This document shows positions 26,001 through 37,500 of a stretch of 64,000 bases of DNA, one piece after another. The number at the start of each line of letters is the position of its first letter. Within the stretch, counting starts at the first letter, position 1. The DNA comes from Setaria digitata (taxonomy: Eukaryota; Nematoda; Chromadorea; Rhabditida; Setariidae), in contig RCAB01000303.1 in the NCBI GenBank assembly GCA_003640385.1, positions 1 to 64,000 on the forward strand. Direction: 5' to 3'. The notes beneath the pieces were generated by a model. It saw nothing but the letters and a program-made list of their open reading frames with translations. It was not told where the DNA came from and ran no database searches. Both the position numbers and the translations under genes were made by a program.

Positions 26001-29000
26001 AATCACAACAAAGTTCCGCTCGCAACAGATCTTGGACTCACAACAACCATTCATTTATTAGTTCGAAACTTTAAAATGTTTTGAAAGTTTCTACATTTTT
26101 TGTCGTTGAACTAAGATTTAAAATATTTTCGTGTAACCTAAAAAGAAAATGAAAACAAAGCTGCAAAATAATAAACATCTATCGGAAACTGAAAACTTCA
26201 CAGGAGCACCAAAAAGCAAATAAAATAAAAAAACCACTTCGTGTAAAAACGAAAAGCAAAAGTGACAAATTACTCAGATATAATTAATTAGCTCTAATTT
26301 CTTTCTCTGAAAAAGCAGATGCAAAAATAAACCAAAAAAATAAATAAATAAATAAAACCTTCCCTAGAAAAAGTAGACGCAGAAACAGAATTTCGTATCA
26401 TCACACCCTGACATAAAAACAGAAAATCAACCACCCATTAACTTTTTGCTTCAGAAATTTTTTTTGCCTTAACAATAGCGAAACAAGGACCCGCAGTTAC
26501 TCTGAAACTATTAAGAAAAACGAGAGAAAAAAAAAATTACTACACAAGAAGCAATAACTTATTGTTAACTAATCAGTTGAAAAATCTCATTAACTTCATC
26601 AAATGTAACCAAATCAAACACTCCATATTTGGATAAGCCTTCTGCTTAAACCTTCTTTACCACTATTTGTGAGTTTTATAAATATAATTTCTGAGTCCAC
26701 TGAAATTTATTTAACAGCATGAAAAGTACATCCGTTCCTGCACCTGACATCAAATCTGCAGAAGAAAAATAGCAAAAATATGAACATAAGCACGCGGAAG
26801 TATTCTTAACTCGATTGATCGAAGATACTTTAAAATTTTTGCTGATCAAACATCTAATAAGTTCAAACAACTGACTTAGATGATAACATTTGATCTGGAA
26901 AAAAAAGATCAATATTCGACGGTTACCACTTCATCCACCTCATTTCAAGCCTTCCTACTCGTCTTAAATCTCTTCCACGTTTTATCAGACGGACGCTATT
27001 TAGAATAATTCAAAATTCAAAACTGATAGACTAATGAGAACTTGAAAAGAAACTTCCATCTTTTTATCCTACAAAGAAGTGTTACATATACCCAAAGAAT
27101 TTCCTCAAACAAAATATAAATCACATCTAGAAAGGAAAGAATCAACTAAAGGTTTGATCAACTTCAAAGCTCAAAGCATTCTCCAATTGATCCCAACCAC
27201 ATAAAAAAAAAAAAAATCTGAAGCTACTTGTGATACCTATCTATAGTTTTCTTTTATCCTCTAACTAAAATTTCTCCCTACGCTTGCAGAACATCCACGA
27301 TAAACAGGCAATAAGGCTATGCAGTAAGCTTAAAAACTGAAGATATCACAGCAACTTTTGTAGATACTCTTCTTAAATTTTTTAAAATCTGTAAAACCAC
27401 TTATCAAGACAACTTATGCTCACACTATCCTTACAGCTTACACAAGGGAGGTTGAAATATTGAAATAATTAAAATACTCTTGTTTTTTTTAGCATTACTT
27501 TAAGAACATCGTATGATTTAGACTTCTCATGTAGCTCATAAAATTTTGTTTTTGAATGTAATAAGCTAAATTTTTTTTTTTCAAAAAAAGGACCTAATGT
27601 AACAGGTTTATCACCGAGTAAAAACATTAAACAAGAGATTTTATATGCTTGTAGAGAACGTAATAAACGACGTAAGATAAAAATGCCTGCGATAAGAAGG
27701 AAATACTTGACAGCTGCTAGTGAGATGTAATCACAGTACATTACGATGATAAGAGCTGAATAATCAAATGAACAATATACTTTAAAAAAAAATTATTCCT
27801 CTTAATTTGAGCATAAATTCTTCTATCATGACCGTAAATATGATTTAAAAAGAAGCAAAAAATAAAAACTAAATTATAGACTATTTAAAAGGCTTGCACA
27901 TAGGAGTTGCAAAACAGATGAAAACAAAATACAAACAAACGACTTACCACTGGTAACTTCGTCAATAATTGAAAACTTGTCACAGAAAATCTGTCTTTTC
28001 AAACTCAAAAAATTTTTTGAAAAAATAGATGCAAAAAATTACACCGGAAATTTAAAGAAATTATAGACCAAGATGAAATCACAAAGGAAGATTGAAGACA
28101 CCTCTATTACCAACATGATCGTTGAATTTTTATCAACATAATCGAAACGATGATAGGCATTGTTATGATGATAATACCAACACTCTGGTAAAAACAAAAC
28201 AGCAGTTCTACTGATGGAATTACTGTTAAACTAGGCTTGACTAGCGCATCGAATCAACTACACCAAATTTCGTGTGACATGTTTTCAGGCAAGTTCCAAA
28301 TTAACCAACTTTTGAAAAGATAAAGAAAAAACAGAAAAAGAATAGCTCCTGAGTGTCTACAGCTAACAGTACATGCTCTTTCATTCAAACACCTGTTTCA
28401 GTGAAAAAAAATTTAAGCAAACATAACTAAACAGCATGAATAGTGTGAATTAAGAAAACTCAATAAAGTGCACGATCCACTGCAGTGGGAATATTGCACT
28501 TGAAAAAAGAAAGAAAAACAAAACTTTTTAATTACTTCAATTAATTTTCAGCACCACAACTAACCTCACTCAGTTCGTGGAAATTTTCTTGTAAACAAAA
28601 CCAAAGGAAGCAAGTCCTACTTCTACTGACATAATTTCATGCCGATGATATAAGGATATTTTTGGAAAATATTTTAATTTACAATATCCTAATATAAAGC
28701 TACACCATTCTTTGAAGTACCTGGATTTATTTCTGCATATCCTTTTACAATGAATGTCTAATCACTCAACTCAAAATATATAAAATCAACTAAAAAATGC
28801 AGTTCTCCAATATTTCTAGGCTGCAGAATCAAAATTCATTATTTTACTGTCCAAATTTGAAGGATAAAGCCAATAAAAGTATTCCCATCACGCAAAGAGG
28901 CTTAGAAAACTTAAGACAGAAAAGAATTCGGAAAGATAACAAAATTTCAAAATTTGTTTTCACTTCATCTCTCTTCCCTATTTGAGATTTCAATCCAATA

Positions 29001-32000
29001 AACAAAAAAATCCTTTGAATGATTAGTACTTCATAAAATAATCATTCATGTATTAAAGAGAAAAACTGAAGAGGATGAACCCGTATTATCAATAAAAACA
29101 ATGGTAGTGGTATCAGCAGTACAGTTAAAACAATCCTTTTCAAGAAATGGAAAAAAAAATGTAGTATTAAGACATTTAATGACCTCATAAGCACAAATGA
29201 GGAAAACCAGTCTCAATGATCACTACTGCTTCTGGCCTTCCTTTACTAAGGTCGAATAAAGTGAGAAAATATCAAATATTGATCAATTAATAAGAAAGTT
29301 GGTAATTTATTTCGAAAGAACTATAGTGCTATTTGATAACGCAAAACTTAGATATCCCTCCATCCTGACTATTTCAAGAATATTATTGAAGAAAATCGAC
29401 TACTTTACATAGAAATCTGATCAGGAAAAGAACTGTACCAGCAGCTACTAAAAATTCTCCGATAAATCTAACAGAAAATTCTAAAAAACATTAATTCTGG
29501 ACGCTTATACTGATGAGTCACCGATAATGAAAATTTAATGAAAAAAAAAAGGAAACTCACGGATCCTCTGTTTCAGTCACAGTAAGCGGCACATTTGTTA
29601 CGATCGATTCGGGAGCAAATGATGGCTGTACTACGATATTCGGATCAGGTACTTCCTGAAACTGTCACCAGTGCTTTATAGTTCAATAAAGTAACTTGAA
29701 CTAGGTATAGCTAGAGGAAATGTATAATTCACTAGAAAAAGCGAATTCTTCCTTTAAAATATCTATATGAAAAAATAACATGAAGATATAATGTAACTGT
29801 TCGAATAAATTTCTACTTTTACAAAAAATGCTGCAACCAAACTTAGAATAACGAATGTCAAATGAATTATAAAATTTAGTAGCTCAAATGAAAAGTTTAA
29901 CAATACCACATCCGAAGCACATTTAATTAATCCTGTGGAACCAAAAACAAAGCCAGCAATACAGGCAATCAACACATTCCCTAATTCAGTTAGAAAACAA
30001 AAACAACAATTGTAATTTCTACGGAATTTTTTCTTCATAAATCACTTTGCACTTGTGCAAATAATGAATCTGAAAGAGAAAATATTTGAAGTAATGGAAA
30101 CCGATAGCGGTTGTAGATAAGAGATTGTAGCAGATGGCGTTCGGTAGATTTGGGAAGCATGAAGTGGTGCCACCCCGCCAGAATTAAGCACGGGTGCCGA
30201 AGCTATCGACTGAAGCGATGACAAATTTTCGTGATCTGGGATTTTTCCCTGAAAAAGAAACAAAGCATGCAATAAAGCAATTATGCTTATTTCGAAGGAT
30301 GTGGAGAAAAAAAAACTAACGACCACTATTTACAGCTAAGAATTTAGCATATTGGTTTTAAAATCCAAATTCTTGGTAATATCGAGCAACGCAAAGCAGA
30401 TTTTCAGATGTCTTCAGCAGACCAAGAGAATTAAAAATATATATAAATAAAGAAATAGTCTAACGGATAACGAATAGCATTTTTAACATTTTCCTGCATC
30501 TACAAACAGTTATATTCGGCGTACAGTTAAGTCATTAGCAAAATGAAGCGTTTTAAAAGGCAATATCTCAGACGTCCCTCTTTATGACGAGAGCTAACAA
30601 GTACCTTGGTTTCAATGATAGTTGCATTATTGATGACCGGGGAAATACTTGCTGAAGATGGAGTACCGTGTACTGGCGTTGCCGATGGAGGAGCAATCGA
30701 TGTAACAACAATTGTGCTAGATTCTTTTCCTACATTCGATACTTCGATCGGTTGTGATATTGCTGGAAACAATAATACAGACGCTGGTTGTCAGATTTCA
30801 CTTTAAATGTAGCACTCTATTTCTTGAATTTCGCAGTCAGCTCAATCACAGTCAGTACTTCACTTTTAGCTGAATCCAGTTTCTCGAAATTTTCGAATTT
30901 AGTGTAAAAAAAAAATGTATTAAAATCTGAAAATTGCTCAGAAGTTTTGAATGCACATGGACTTCTATAGGTGATATGGAAAATAGAAAAAGATAAGCAA
31001 ACCTGCGCTACTCGTATCAGTTGATGGAATCAAATGTGGTTCATTTGTCATATGATTGATTGTATCTGTTTGACCATGGGAAATAAAAGTTCGACAGCCG
31101 ACCGCATTTTCCCCAATATTGATTGCTGAAGAAAGACCTAACTAATAATTATGAATGTTCATATGGTAAATATGTGATGGATCATGCTTCAAGTTTCTAC
31201 TGTAATGGTCCTACGCACATTCGCACATTTGAGCTTCGAAAATTTTCGCTTTAGCAGTAGCAAAGGAAAGAGACTTAACCCAGTAATAGAGTAAAGATAG
31301 AATCGTATGGCAGAGCTAAAATTGAAAGTCAGGCAAGTTCAATTACAGATGTGTATTTTTTTTTTACTATTGCTTTAGGAGAAAAAAAATTTTGCCTGCT
31401 ACTATAAATAATACAACTAAGTCACAGTGAAAAGAATTTAACAGATAGATCGGTCGAAAATCTTGCTTTCTTGTCTTGTTTCATTTTTGTAATTTAAATT
31501 CAGCATTGTAATAAAAGGGAAAGCAAACAATCCTCACATGAAATCGACCGTTAAATAAAAATTTACATAATGAATGCTTTTCCGATTTATCAGTAAAATC
31601 AATGACCGCGCCAGTTTCCGATGTTTTGTCCTTATAATCCCAACATTTCCACCGTCCACGTGTGAATGTCCCAGGAACAGGTACCACCTAGAAAACATAA
31701 AGTAACTAAGGAATTAAATGAAGCAAATGGATATATCAGAAACTACTAAAATTGATAAACTTGAAACCAAACTTATTGAACATCAAGGGTTATATATACA
31801 GTATCACTTCATCAATGTCAACATGATTTGAGACTTAATGTAGTAGCGTCCAGAGATAACATAACTCACGTTGTACAAGGCTATGTATGTATCCATAAAG
31901 CTATATACTGTACACGATGGCACCTGATTGTTATGTGCGTCAGAATCAGAATAACAAATTGATTTATTACAGCATATCTGTATAAGGGAACGCAATGTCA

Positions 32001-32347
32001 TACCAGACACAACGCTAAAGTGATTTAATAATTTCAGGTCGATAAAGTTCAATTCGAATATGTCTTAATATTTAAGCTAAGTTAACGCACATAATACTAA
32101 TCGACGATTCCTCGAAGCGCAGTCATGGAATACTTGATATCTTCTGAACCTACACTGAAGAAACTGGGAATACCCAAAACAGGTAAAATTAGCAACCAAA
32201 GTAGTACTGTTTCTGATTTCAGGAAGACAGGCCGCTTGTTTTATTTAAATTTTGAGTGAAAATAACCTGAAATTGTCGCTCTTTTGGTTTTGCAGCTGCC
32301 ATTTCACCTGCTGCTTGTTCGTCGTTATCGGTTGTGGTTACACCCAT
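9655..32347 (-). CDS. tsct-1: TSC22-domain protein, long (Bunched-A/TSC22D-like) isoform, 414 aa
   Basis: Ten exons, all phase-consistent: 32267-32347, 31567-31687, 31003-31125, 30605-30762, 30102-30248, 29561-29655, 12138-12207, 11381-11464, 11094-11270 and 9655-9843. The N-terminus begins MGVTTTDNDEQ. Residues 28-45 read VVPVPGTFTRGRWKCWDY, matching the conserved N-terminal RGRW motif of long TSC22 proteins. Exons 3-6 encode a Ser/Thr/Pro-rich, probably disordered linker. The TSC box runs from NKIEQAMDLVKTHLTFAVRE (about residue 258) into a leucine zipper with four heptad-spaced leucines, then QNQVLKQFAPVEVV. The C-terminus is Gln-rich. TSC22 proteins dimerise through the zipper; the long forms act in growth control. 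The donor after 30102 (GTTTCC) and the one at 11093 (GTCCCT) are weak. The symbol follows C. elegans usage from memory. An intron of about 17 kb separates exon 6 from the TSC-box exons. Confidence 0.87.
9844..11093 (-). other. Last intron of the TSC22 gene
   Basis: 1.25 kb between the Gln-rich exon and the terminal exon. The acceptor before 9843 is a clean TTGTTGCAG and the donor at 11093 is GTCCCT, an unusual sequence. An 88-codon plus-strand frame at 10146-10412 looks accidental. Confidence 0.6.
11094..11270 (-). other. Zipper-end and polyglutamine exon of TSC22
   Basis: Encodes VAQLESQNQVLKQFAPVEVV and then a tract with two Gln runs (QQQQQ and QQQQ) separated by R, L and Q, followed by a Pro-rich piece ending IQIQ. 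The Gln tract is coded by a mixed CAA/CAG repeat at about 11149-11190, so its length may vary between individuals. Confidence 0.85.
12208..13486 (-). other. Intron between the short-isoform first exon and the TSC-box exons
   Basis: 1.28 kb, bounded by GTAAGC at 13486 and CTTACAG before 12207. No coding signal. It contains a long adenine run near 12951-12969. Confidence 0.7.
13727..14044 (-). promoter_or_regulatory. Overlapping upstream ORF at the short TSC22 start
   Basis: An ATG at 14044-14042, 7 bases before the main start, opens a frame of about 105 codons that overlaps the short-isoform first exon in another frame. The same frame is open further upstream to an ATG at 14143. The product would be Asn-rich because the ACA repeat is read as AAC. 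It might reduce initiation at 14037, or be an accident of the low-complexity sequence. Confidence 0.35.
13790..13856. repeat. Trinucleotide repeat coding Thr/Ala runs
   Basis: GTT/GCT triplets on the plus strand (ACA/GCA on the coding strand) repeat over about 65 bases inside the short-isoform first exon and produce alternating Thr and Ala runs. Likely length-polymorphic. Confidence 0.75.
14038..29560 (-). other. 15.5 kb intron / internal promoter region of the TSC22 gene
   Basis: This lies between the long-isoform exon 29561-29655 and the short-isoform start at 14037. The promoter of the short isoform must lie in its left part. I see no nested gene I can support. The open frames here are short, low-complexity and without matched splice sites (for example the minus-strand frame at 27469-27741). 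The sequence is A/T-rich with many A or T runs. Confidence 0.6.
29561..30762 (-). other. Linker exons 4-6 of long TSC22 and their introns
   Basis: Exons 30605-30762, 30102-30248 and 29561-29655 encode a Ser/Thr/Pro/Ile-rich linker with pieces such as SIAPPSATPVHGTPSSAS and GKIPDHENLSSLQS. Composition and third-position use look coding, and phases join without a stop. The introns of 356 and 446 bp hold nothing recognised; a 91-codon frame at 29763-30038 is intronic. Confidence 0.8.
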
Positions 32348-32391
32348 CGCGGTATCATACGAATCGTTTCAACAGTGTATTGTCTGCTCAT
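32338..32391 (-). promoter_or_regulatory. Upstream ORF overlapping the long TSC22 start codon
   Basis: A TTTTCAG acceptor at 32395-32401 is followed two bases later by an ATG (32391-32389) that opens a 17-codon frame (MSRQYTVETIRMIPRWV). It ends with TAA at 32340-32338, a few bases past the main ATG at 32347. Such a site is a plausible spliced-leader or cis-splice acceptor, so every mature leader would contain this ATG first. Ribosomes would reach the main start only by leaky scanning or backward reinitiation. Confidence 0.55.
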
Positions 32392-33545
32392 TGACTGAAA
32401 ATGTATGATAAGAAATCTGAAAGCAAATTGAAATACCGGCAAGCTAATTGAGCATATAGCTGGGATTCCGCAGTAAATTAGAGAACCAAACTAAGGTTGT
32501 GTGGTGAAGTTCTAAGGCTAGAACGAAAATCTAATACAGACTAAAATCAATTTTATTCCCGTCCCGTCCAGATCGAGAAAAACTACAACAACCTGCCTGT
32601 TCGATAAAATCTCCGACTAAAACCACAATTAAATGAGTGCAGCAAACCAGGCGAAGAATCACACAACGAGACTCTACGGGGATATTATGTAAATTATCAT
32701 GTCCTGCATGGAGCTCATACTTTGGAGCCTTACCTTGCCAGGTAATCAGTTTTGGAATTAAGGCATTACTTACGGGGAGAGTAGGTGTCGCGATGTCGCG
32801 GTACAGTCATCCGTTGAGATATTACCGAGGTTAGAGTACTGGAAATATTAAAGAGCTATTTGTTAACGAATAAGAGGATTTCGCAATCGACACATGTTTT
32901 ACTTGAGGCAAAGATCCTATGATAAGCAGTATCGTAAGGAGCAGAGACTGAAAGAATCCTATGATAGGTAGAGATAGTTGGAGGAATTTCCTATAACAAC
33001 TAATAATGAGTTGGAAAGCATAGATTGAAAGGATCCTATGACACGTAGTGGTAAGTGGAGAACGGAGATTGAGGGGTCTTCGATAAGCACCGATTAAAGA
33101 TTTACAAGAAAAAAGAAAAACGACTTGGCGAACTGTCTGAGGGGATTGAAAGAAGTGCATGTAGAATGGTAGTTTATTTGAGGTGAAAGGTGAAGGTGGT
33201 GATAGAGAGTCAATTTAATGCATGATAGCTAAAACTTTTGATAAGACTAATTTAAAGGACGACAAGTACTGAAATTGCTTGTTCGATGTTGTGGAGAGAG
33301 AAGTAAGTCATCAAGGAAGTGAGTGACGAATATAACCTGAGTTTGATAGTTGCGCTGTCACATTTTTGCTCGAAATAAAAGCTTTATTTGTGCTACCTTG
33401 ATGCTTCTATGCTTTTACCTTAACATTCAGGTAAGATCTAAAATTACTGAAGCAGACATCGTTCGACTTGTTATTTGGAGGATTCTTATTATTTATTCAC
33501 TACGATTGTCAGATTCATGCAAAGAAAACTCCTATCGTTGAATCG
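32348..33545. promoter_or_regulatory. Divergent promoter region between long TSC22 and GCN2
   Basis: About 1.2 kb separates the two start codons on opposite strands. It holds both leaders and a degenerate tandem repeat at 32911-33110. An apparent 109-codon minus-strand frame at 32831-33160 is read through the repeat and is not a credible gene. Shared control of the two genes is an inference from the layout only. Confidence 0.55.
32911..33110. repeat. Degenerate ~40-bp tandem repeat, about five units
   Basis: A core 'gatcctatgataag'-like sequence recurs at about 32913, 32955, 32994, 33032 and 33072, spaced 37-42 bases. Each is followed by a purine-rich 'aggag...gattg' half. Units are diverged, so this is an old minisatellite. 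Boundaries are approximate. Confidence 0.6.
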
Positions 33546-33549
33546 ATGA
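33517..33549 (+). promoter_or_regulatory. Upstream ORF ending on the GCN2 start codon (ATGA overlap)
   Basis: ATG at 33517 opens a 10-codon frame (MQRKLLSLNR) whose TGA stop at 33547-33549 overlaps the GCN2 ATG at 33546. A possible acceptor (GATTGTCAG) ends at 33512, five bases before this ATG. The ATGA arrangement is the classical one for termination-reinitiation. Whether the leader includes it depends on the real 5' end. Confidence 0.5.
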
Positions 33550-34510
33550 AACAACGACAACGGGAACAACGAGATGGTGCAAGCGGTGATGTCAGTGGCA
33601 TATTAGATGAAGCTAAGAAACGGCAAGAAGATGAACGTATTGTACTGAAGTCCGTTTATGGTGAGGACTTCGTTGATGCTGCCCAAAATGCTTGGAAGGT
33701 TTGTTCAATTGCTTGACTACATGAAATGGATTGCTTCATTTTCTGATGAATGGATGGATTTGTTTTAAAGATCTTTTATATTGATTTGGCTAATCGGAAT
33801 TTGTCTCGCCGATGAGGATAAGATTTGTTCTGGTCAATTCAACATGTCTTTATTCAGTCTGGTTTAAATTTGTGGGTTCTTTGAAAAGTTTGTTGTAGAA
33901 ATGTATTCCTATATTACAGGTATGGGAACCGCTTGACATCATCTTACACCTTAAGCCTATTGAATCAGCTAGTGTTGCCAGTGACGAAATCTATGTCTCA
34001 TTGGATCTTCATATTAAATGTCCAAAAACTTATCCTTTATCTGGGTACCTTGCAATACTTTGTGATTTTATCTATGTTTATTCTTCATCATTTATTAATT
34101 AAGGACTTTCGTACTAATAGCTTTTTAGTGCTATCTCACCAGCACTGTCCTTCAGACGATTTCTTATTTAATTTGCAGATTGCCATCCGTTTTATTAGAA
34201 AATGTGAAAGGTATTCCTTTGAAAGATATCGACAAACTTAAACAGATATTAGATAATAAAGCAGCATCTATGAAAGGGAACGTAAGCAGTGTTATTGACT
34301 TCAGTTTATCGATTCTTTTTTTTTTTTTCTCTTGTCCACAATATTCAGCTTTATATCAGGAAGCTTTTGTTCAATGAAATTTTTCAGGAAGTTATTCTGG
34401 AGTTATGCCAGATAGTACAGGAATTTCTGTACGAACAAAACAAACCTCCAGAAGGATCTTTTTTCGAAGGCATGTTACAACAGCATGCGGCAGTGGAGCG
34501 CGAACGGAAG
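33546..34510 (+). other. gcn-2: GCN2 RWD domain exons
   Basis: Exons 1-4, residues 1-168. The domain starts near QEDERIVLKSVYGEDFVDA, continues with LHIKCPKTYPLSGLPSVLLEN (the conserved tYP turn of RWD folds), and closes with a helix ending VQEFLYEQ. In GCN2 this domain binds the co-activator GCN1 on ribosomes. The charged segment that follows (exon 5, residues about 169-210, ERERKRQRVRSEQRERED) matches the charged linker of the family. Confidence 0.92.
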
Positions 34511-37500
34511 GTATTTATGTTTCACTTACCTACACTCCATTAGTGCTTTTATTGCGTTGTAGTGGTTAAAAAAAAGAATGTTGCCAATAAATTTTAAAGG
34601 TTTCCGATCGTTCTATAATTTACTTTCATCGCTGTTTCAGAGACAAAGGGTAAGATCGGAACAACGTGAACGAGAGGATGTTGTAGCGTTCCAGAAAATG
34701 CATGAAGAAAAGCTGATGTGGCGAAAGGCGGAGGAAAGTCGACCCATTACACCAGTTGATGATAGGTCATACGAAACATTTTCCTGTATCAATGGCACCC
34801 AAAGACAGTTGGCCAGAAATTCAAACAACTTCAGAAGACGACCGGATATTAGTCCATTTTGTCGCGAATGGTCAGCTACGGATCGTATCACGGTAATTGA
34901 AGAAACAGTTTTGATTAGTAAGGGAACAAGAGGAGTAAGAATCGTTTCGTGAAAGAGAAATATGAGGTTAAAGCCTGCTGAGAAGTTCACTGCTGAAAAG
35001 TTTTCAAAGTTTATTTAGCAAAAGCATAAATTAGTTTAATCTGAGTGATTCGAAAACTGCAAAGAATCTCCTTGAAAGTCTCAAGCAATATGTCAACATC
35101 ATTCAGTGTATTTTTCCTCTTTTTTTGTGAGGGAGAAAAAGTTCAGCAGCTTGTTCCAGGGTGATGAAGTTTTTGTTACGGAATGGAAGTTTGTAGCAGT
35201 AGCCAAAACGCCTCTATCATCGCTTAGACCTTTTATTACTCATTTCAAACAAATGGAAAGGAAATTACGAGAACTTTCACTAATTTCTGTTTCTGAGCCA
35301 ACATTATGCAATTATGAAATGCTCTGTGTACAAAGGAATAAACTGACAGATTCGGAAGTTAATGTTTGGCAAGCTTTACTTTCACTGATTTTTTAAGTGA
35401 TTTGCACGGAAAAAAATCATTTACGTACTAGTGTAAATTATACCGCTAGCTATTGACGAGATAAAGGGATAAAGGGCATGATATTTTCTTTCAAGAAAAA
35501 GTTTAGTAATTGATTGCAGCATTATAATTGGCCAAAATATTAGTGGAAATGATCGGAACTTATCATCTCAATTTAATGTTTTCGAGACCGATAAAGTAAT
35601 TATTGCTGTTTCATAGACATGTGTCTTATTTTTATCTTTTCACCAAGCATTTTTATGTTATCTACTTAATTTTGACAGAGAAATCATAAATCTGATTCAA
35701 AATTCCTTATAATTGTTTATGGTTTTATGTTTTATCAATCTTAGTCTTAAAAAATTGGAATATTGAATCGTTTTTTGTTCTGTCAATGTTGCCGTTGAAA
35801 TTTCTTTTAATTTGCAGATGCTCTTAGTTCGCCTTGCCGTCCAACTTTTGGATGGCTTACGATTTCTACACGGAAAAAACCTCGGACACTTTGATCTTGA
35901 TCCAACATCCATATGGATCACTAGCAAACGCAATTTTCGCATGTCCGATTATTACATAAGGTTTGTTTCTTGTGAGCCTTTTTCATTTGAATGCGGTCGA
36001 AGCAGAACAGTACGAGTCTAAGAAGCCTCGAGCAAACTGGGAAAATCATTAATAAATACATAAAATGTAATCCTTTGAACTTTAGCTGGTCTAAGCTGTG
36101 AAAAAATTGAGCATGTGTGTCGCTCGATTGATCATTTTGGGAATTTAATTACTTTTTTTTTAAAGACGTTTTACATATTTTTCTTAACTATATCAGGTCA
36201 CTACTTTTGGATCAGTGTAGAATTATCAAAGAATGTACAGAAATGGTCAGTGAAAATATCTCGTTGTCTTCTTCAACAGACAAATTACCAAATCACGATT
36301 TCTTTTCATTAGGCGACATTTTCGACAAATTCAGAACACTTACATCAGTTGCGAGCAGTGCAGAGTTCTCTGGAAATCTTGACGACTTCGTGAAAGTTTG
36401 CAAGAATTCGAAGTCCTTAAAAACTTTGTTGGGACACTCTTTTCTACGTCAAGGTTTTGATCAGTGGTATATTTTAAATAGGAGCACTAAACTTTCTATT
36501 GTGTATTAAGGAGATCAAACATTTTATGTTGCTTTCAGATGATTTATTCCAGTCGTTATTACCATCGGTTAAGGTTGGAGAAAATGGTTTTCAGCAAATT
36601 GGACATAGTAGACTTCGAAACGAATTTATTTTTATCGAAATGCTGGGAAAAGGCGGTTTTGGTGATGTCATGTTAGCAAAGTAAGATTAAATAAAAGTTC
36701 ATTTCGCTTTTTTAAAATTAATCTTACCTTTACTTAACCTTATAGTAGGGCCTGGAGAAACTGAATTTTGCAAGTTCTGTAATTATAGAGGCCTTTTTCG
36801 ACAAATCGATATTGCGAATTAAATTTTGACTTCCGTTATGTTTTTCGGTGTTTTGAACGCGCAGCAAGCATCCTCACTGATTAAAATAACAACATAATAA
36901 TCATTATGGTTATTACAACTGTATGATGAAAGTGAAAAAATTAAGATGCGTGACTTTTCAATCTTCGTCATCCAGATTTACTTATTTGGGAAGTTTTCCA
37001 CTGTACCCTTCGCATGAAAATCACGACGGAAAACATTATTGAATGTTCCAACGAATATCGTTGGAGGTATTGGAAGTCAATTCAAATTCTTTTTTTTTTT
37101 TTTTTTTTTACAGAAATAAACTCGATGGTAATGAATATGCTATCAAGCGAATACCCTTAGATCCAAAGGATGAGAGATTCAATCGAAAAGTTACGCGTGA
37201 GGCGAAGCTATTTTCAAAATTAAATCATCCAAATGTCGTTCGTTACTACAGTGCTTGGATTGAGCAAGCTTCTAGCATTTCGAAAGAAATTGAATGCAGC
37301 AATAATGATAGTGAAATAATTACTGGTACTAATCAAAAGGAGGAAATTGATGGTAGGTATCAAATATAAACCACTGACATAAAGTTATTCGGTGTGCTCT
37401 GACTTAAATTCACTGGAAAAGAGCCATGGTATCACTTGTAAGTGTGACTCTATAGCTTTGCATGAGCTACAACCATTTTTGAATTCAGATTCTGATACTT

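Noticed and set aside
27469..27741. 90-codon minus-strand frame with hydrophobic start inside the TSC22 intron
   Set aside because: No family recognised, low-complexity flanks, no acceptor or donor fitting the gene.
29763..30038. 91-codon hydrophobic minus-strand frame
   Set aside because: Lies exactly within an intron between two phase-matched TSC22 exons; hydrophobicity comes from T-rich sequence.
32831..33160. 109-codon minus-strand frame upstream of the long TSC22 start
   Set aside because: Read through the 40-bp degenerate tandem repeat; no splice join to the TSC22 exons.
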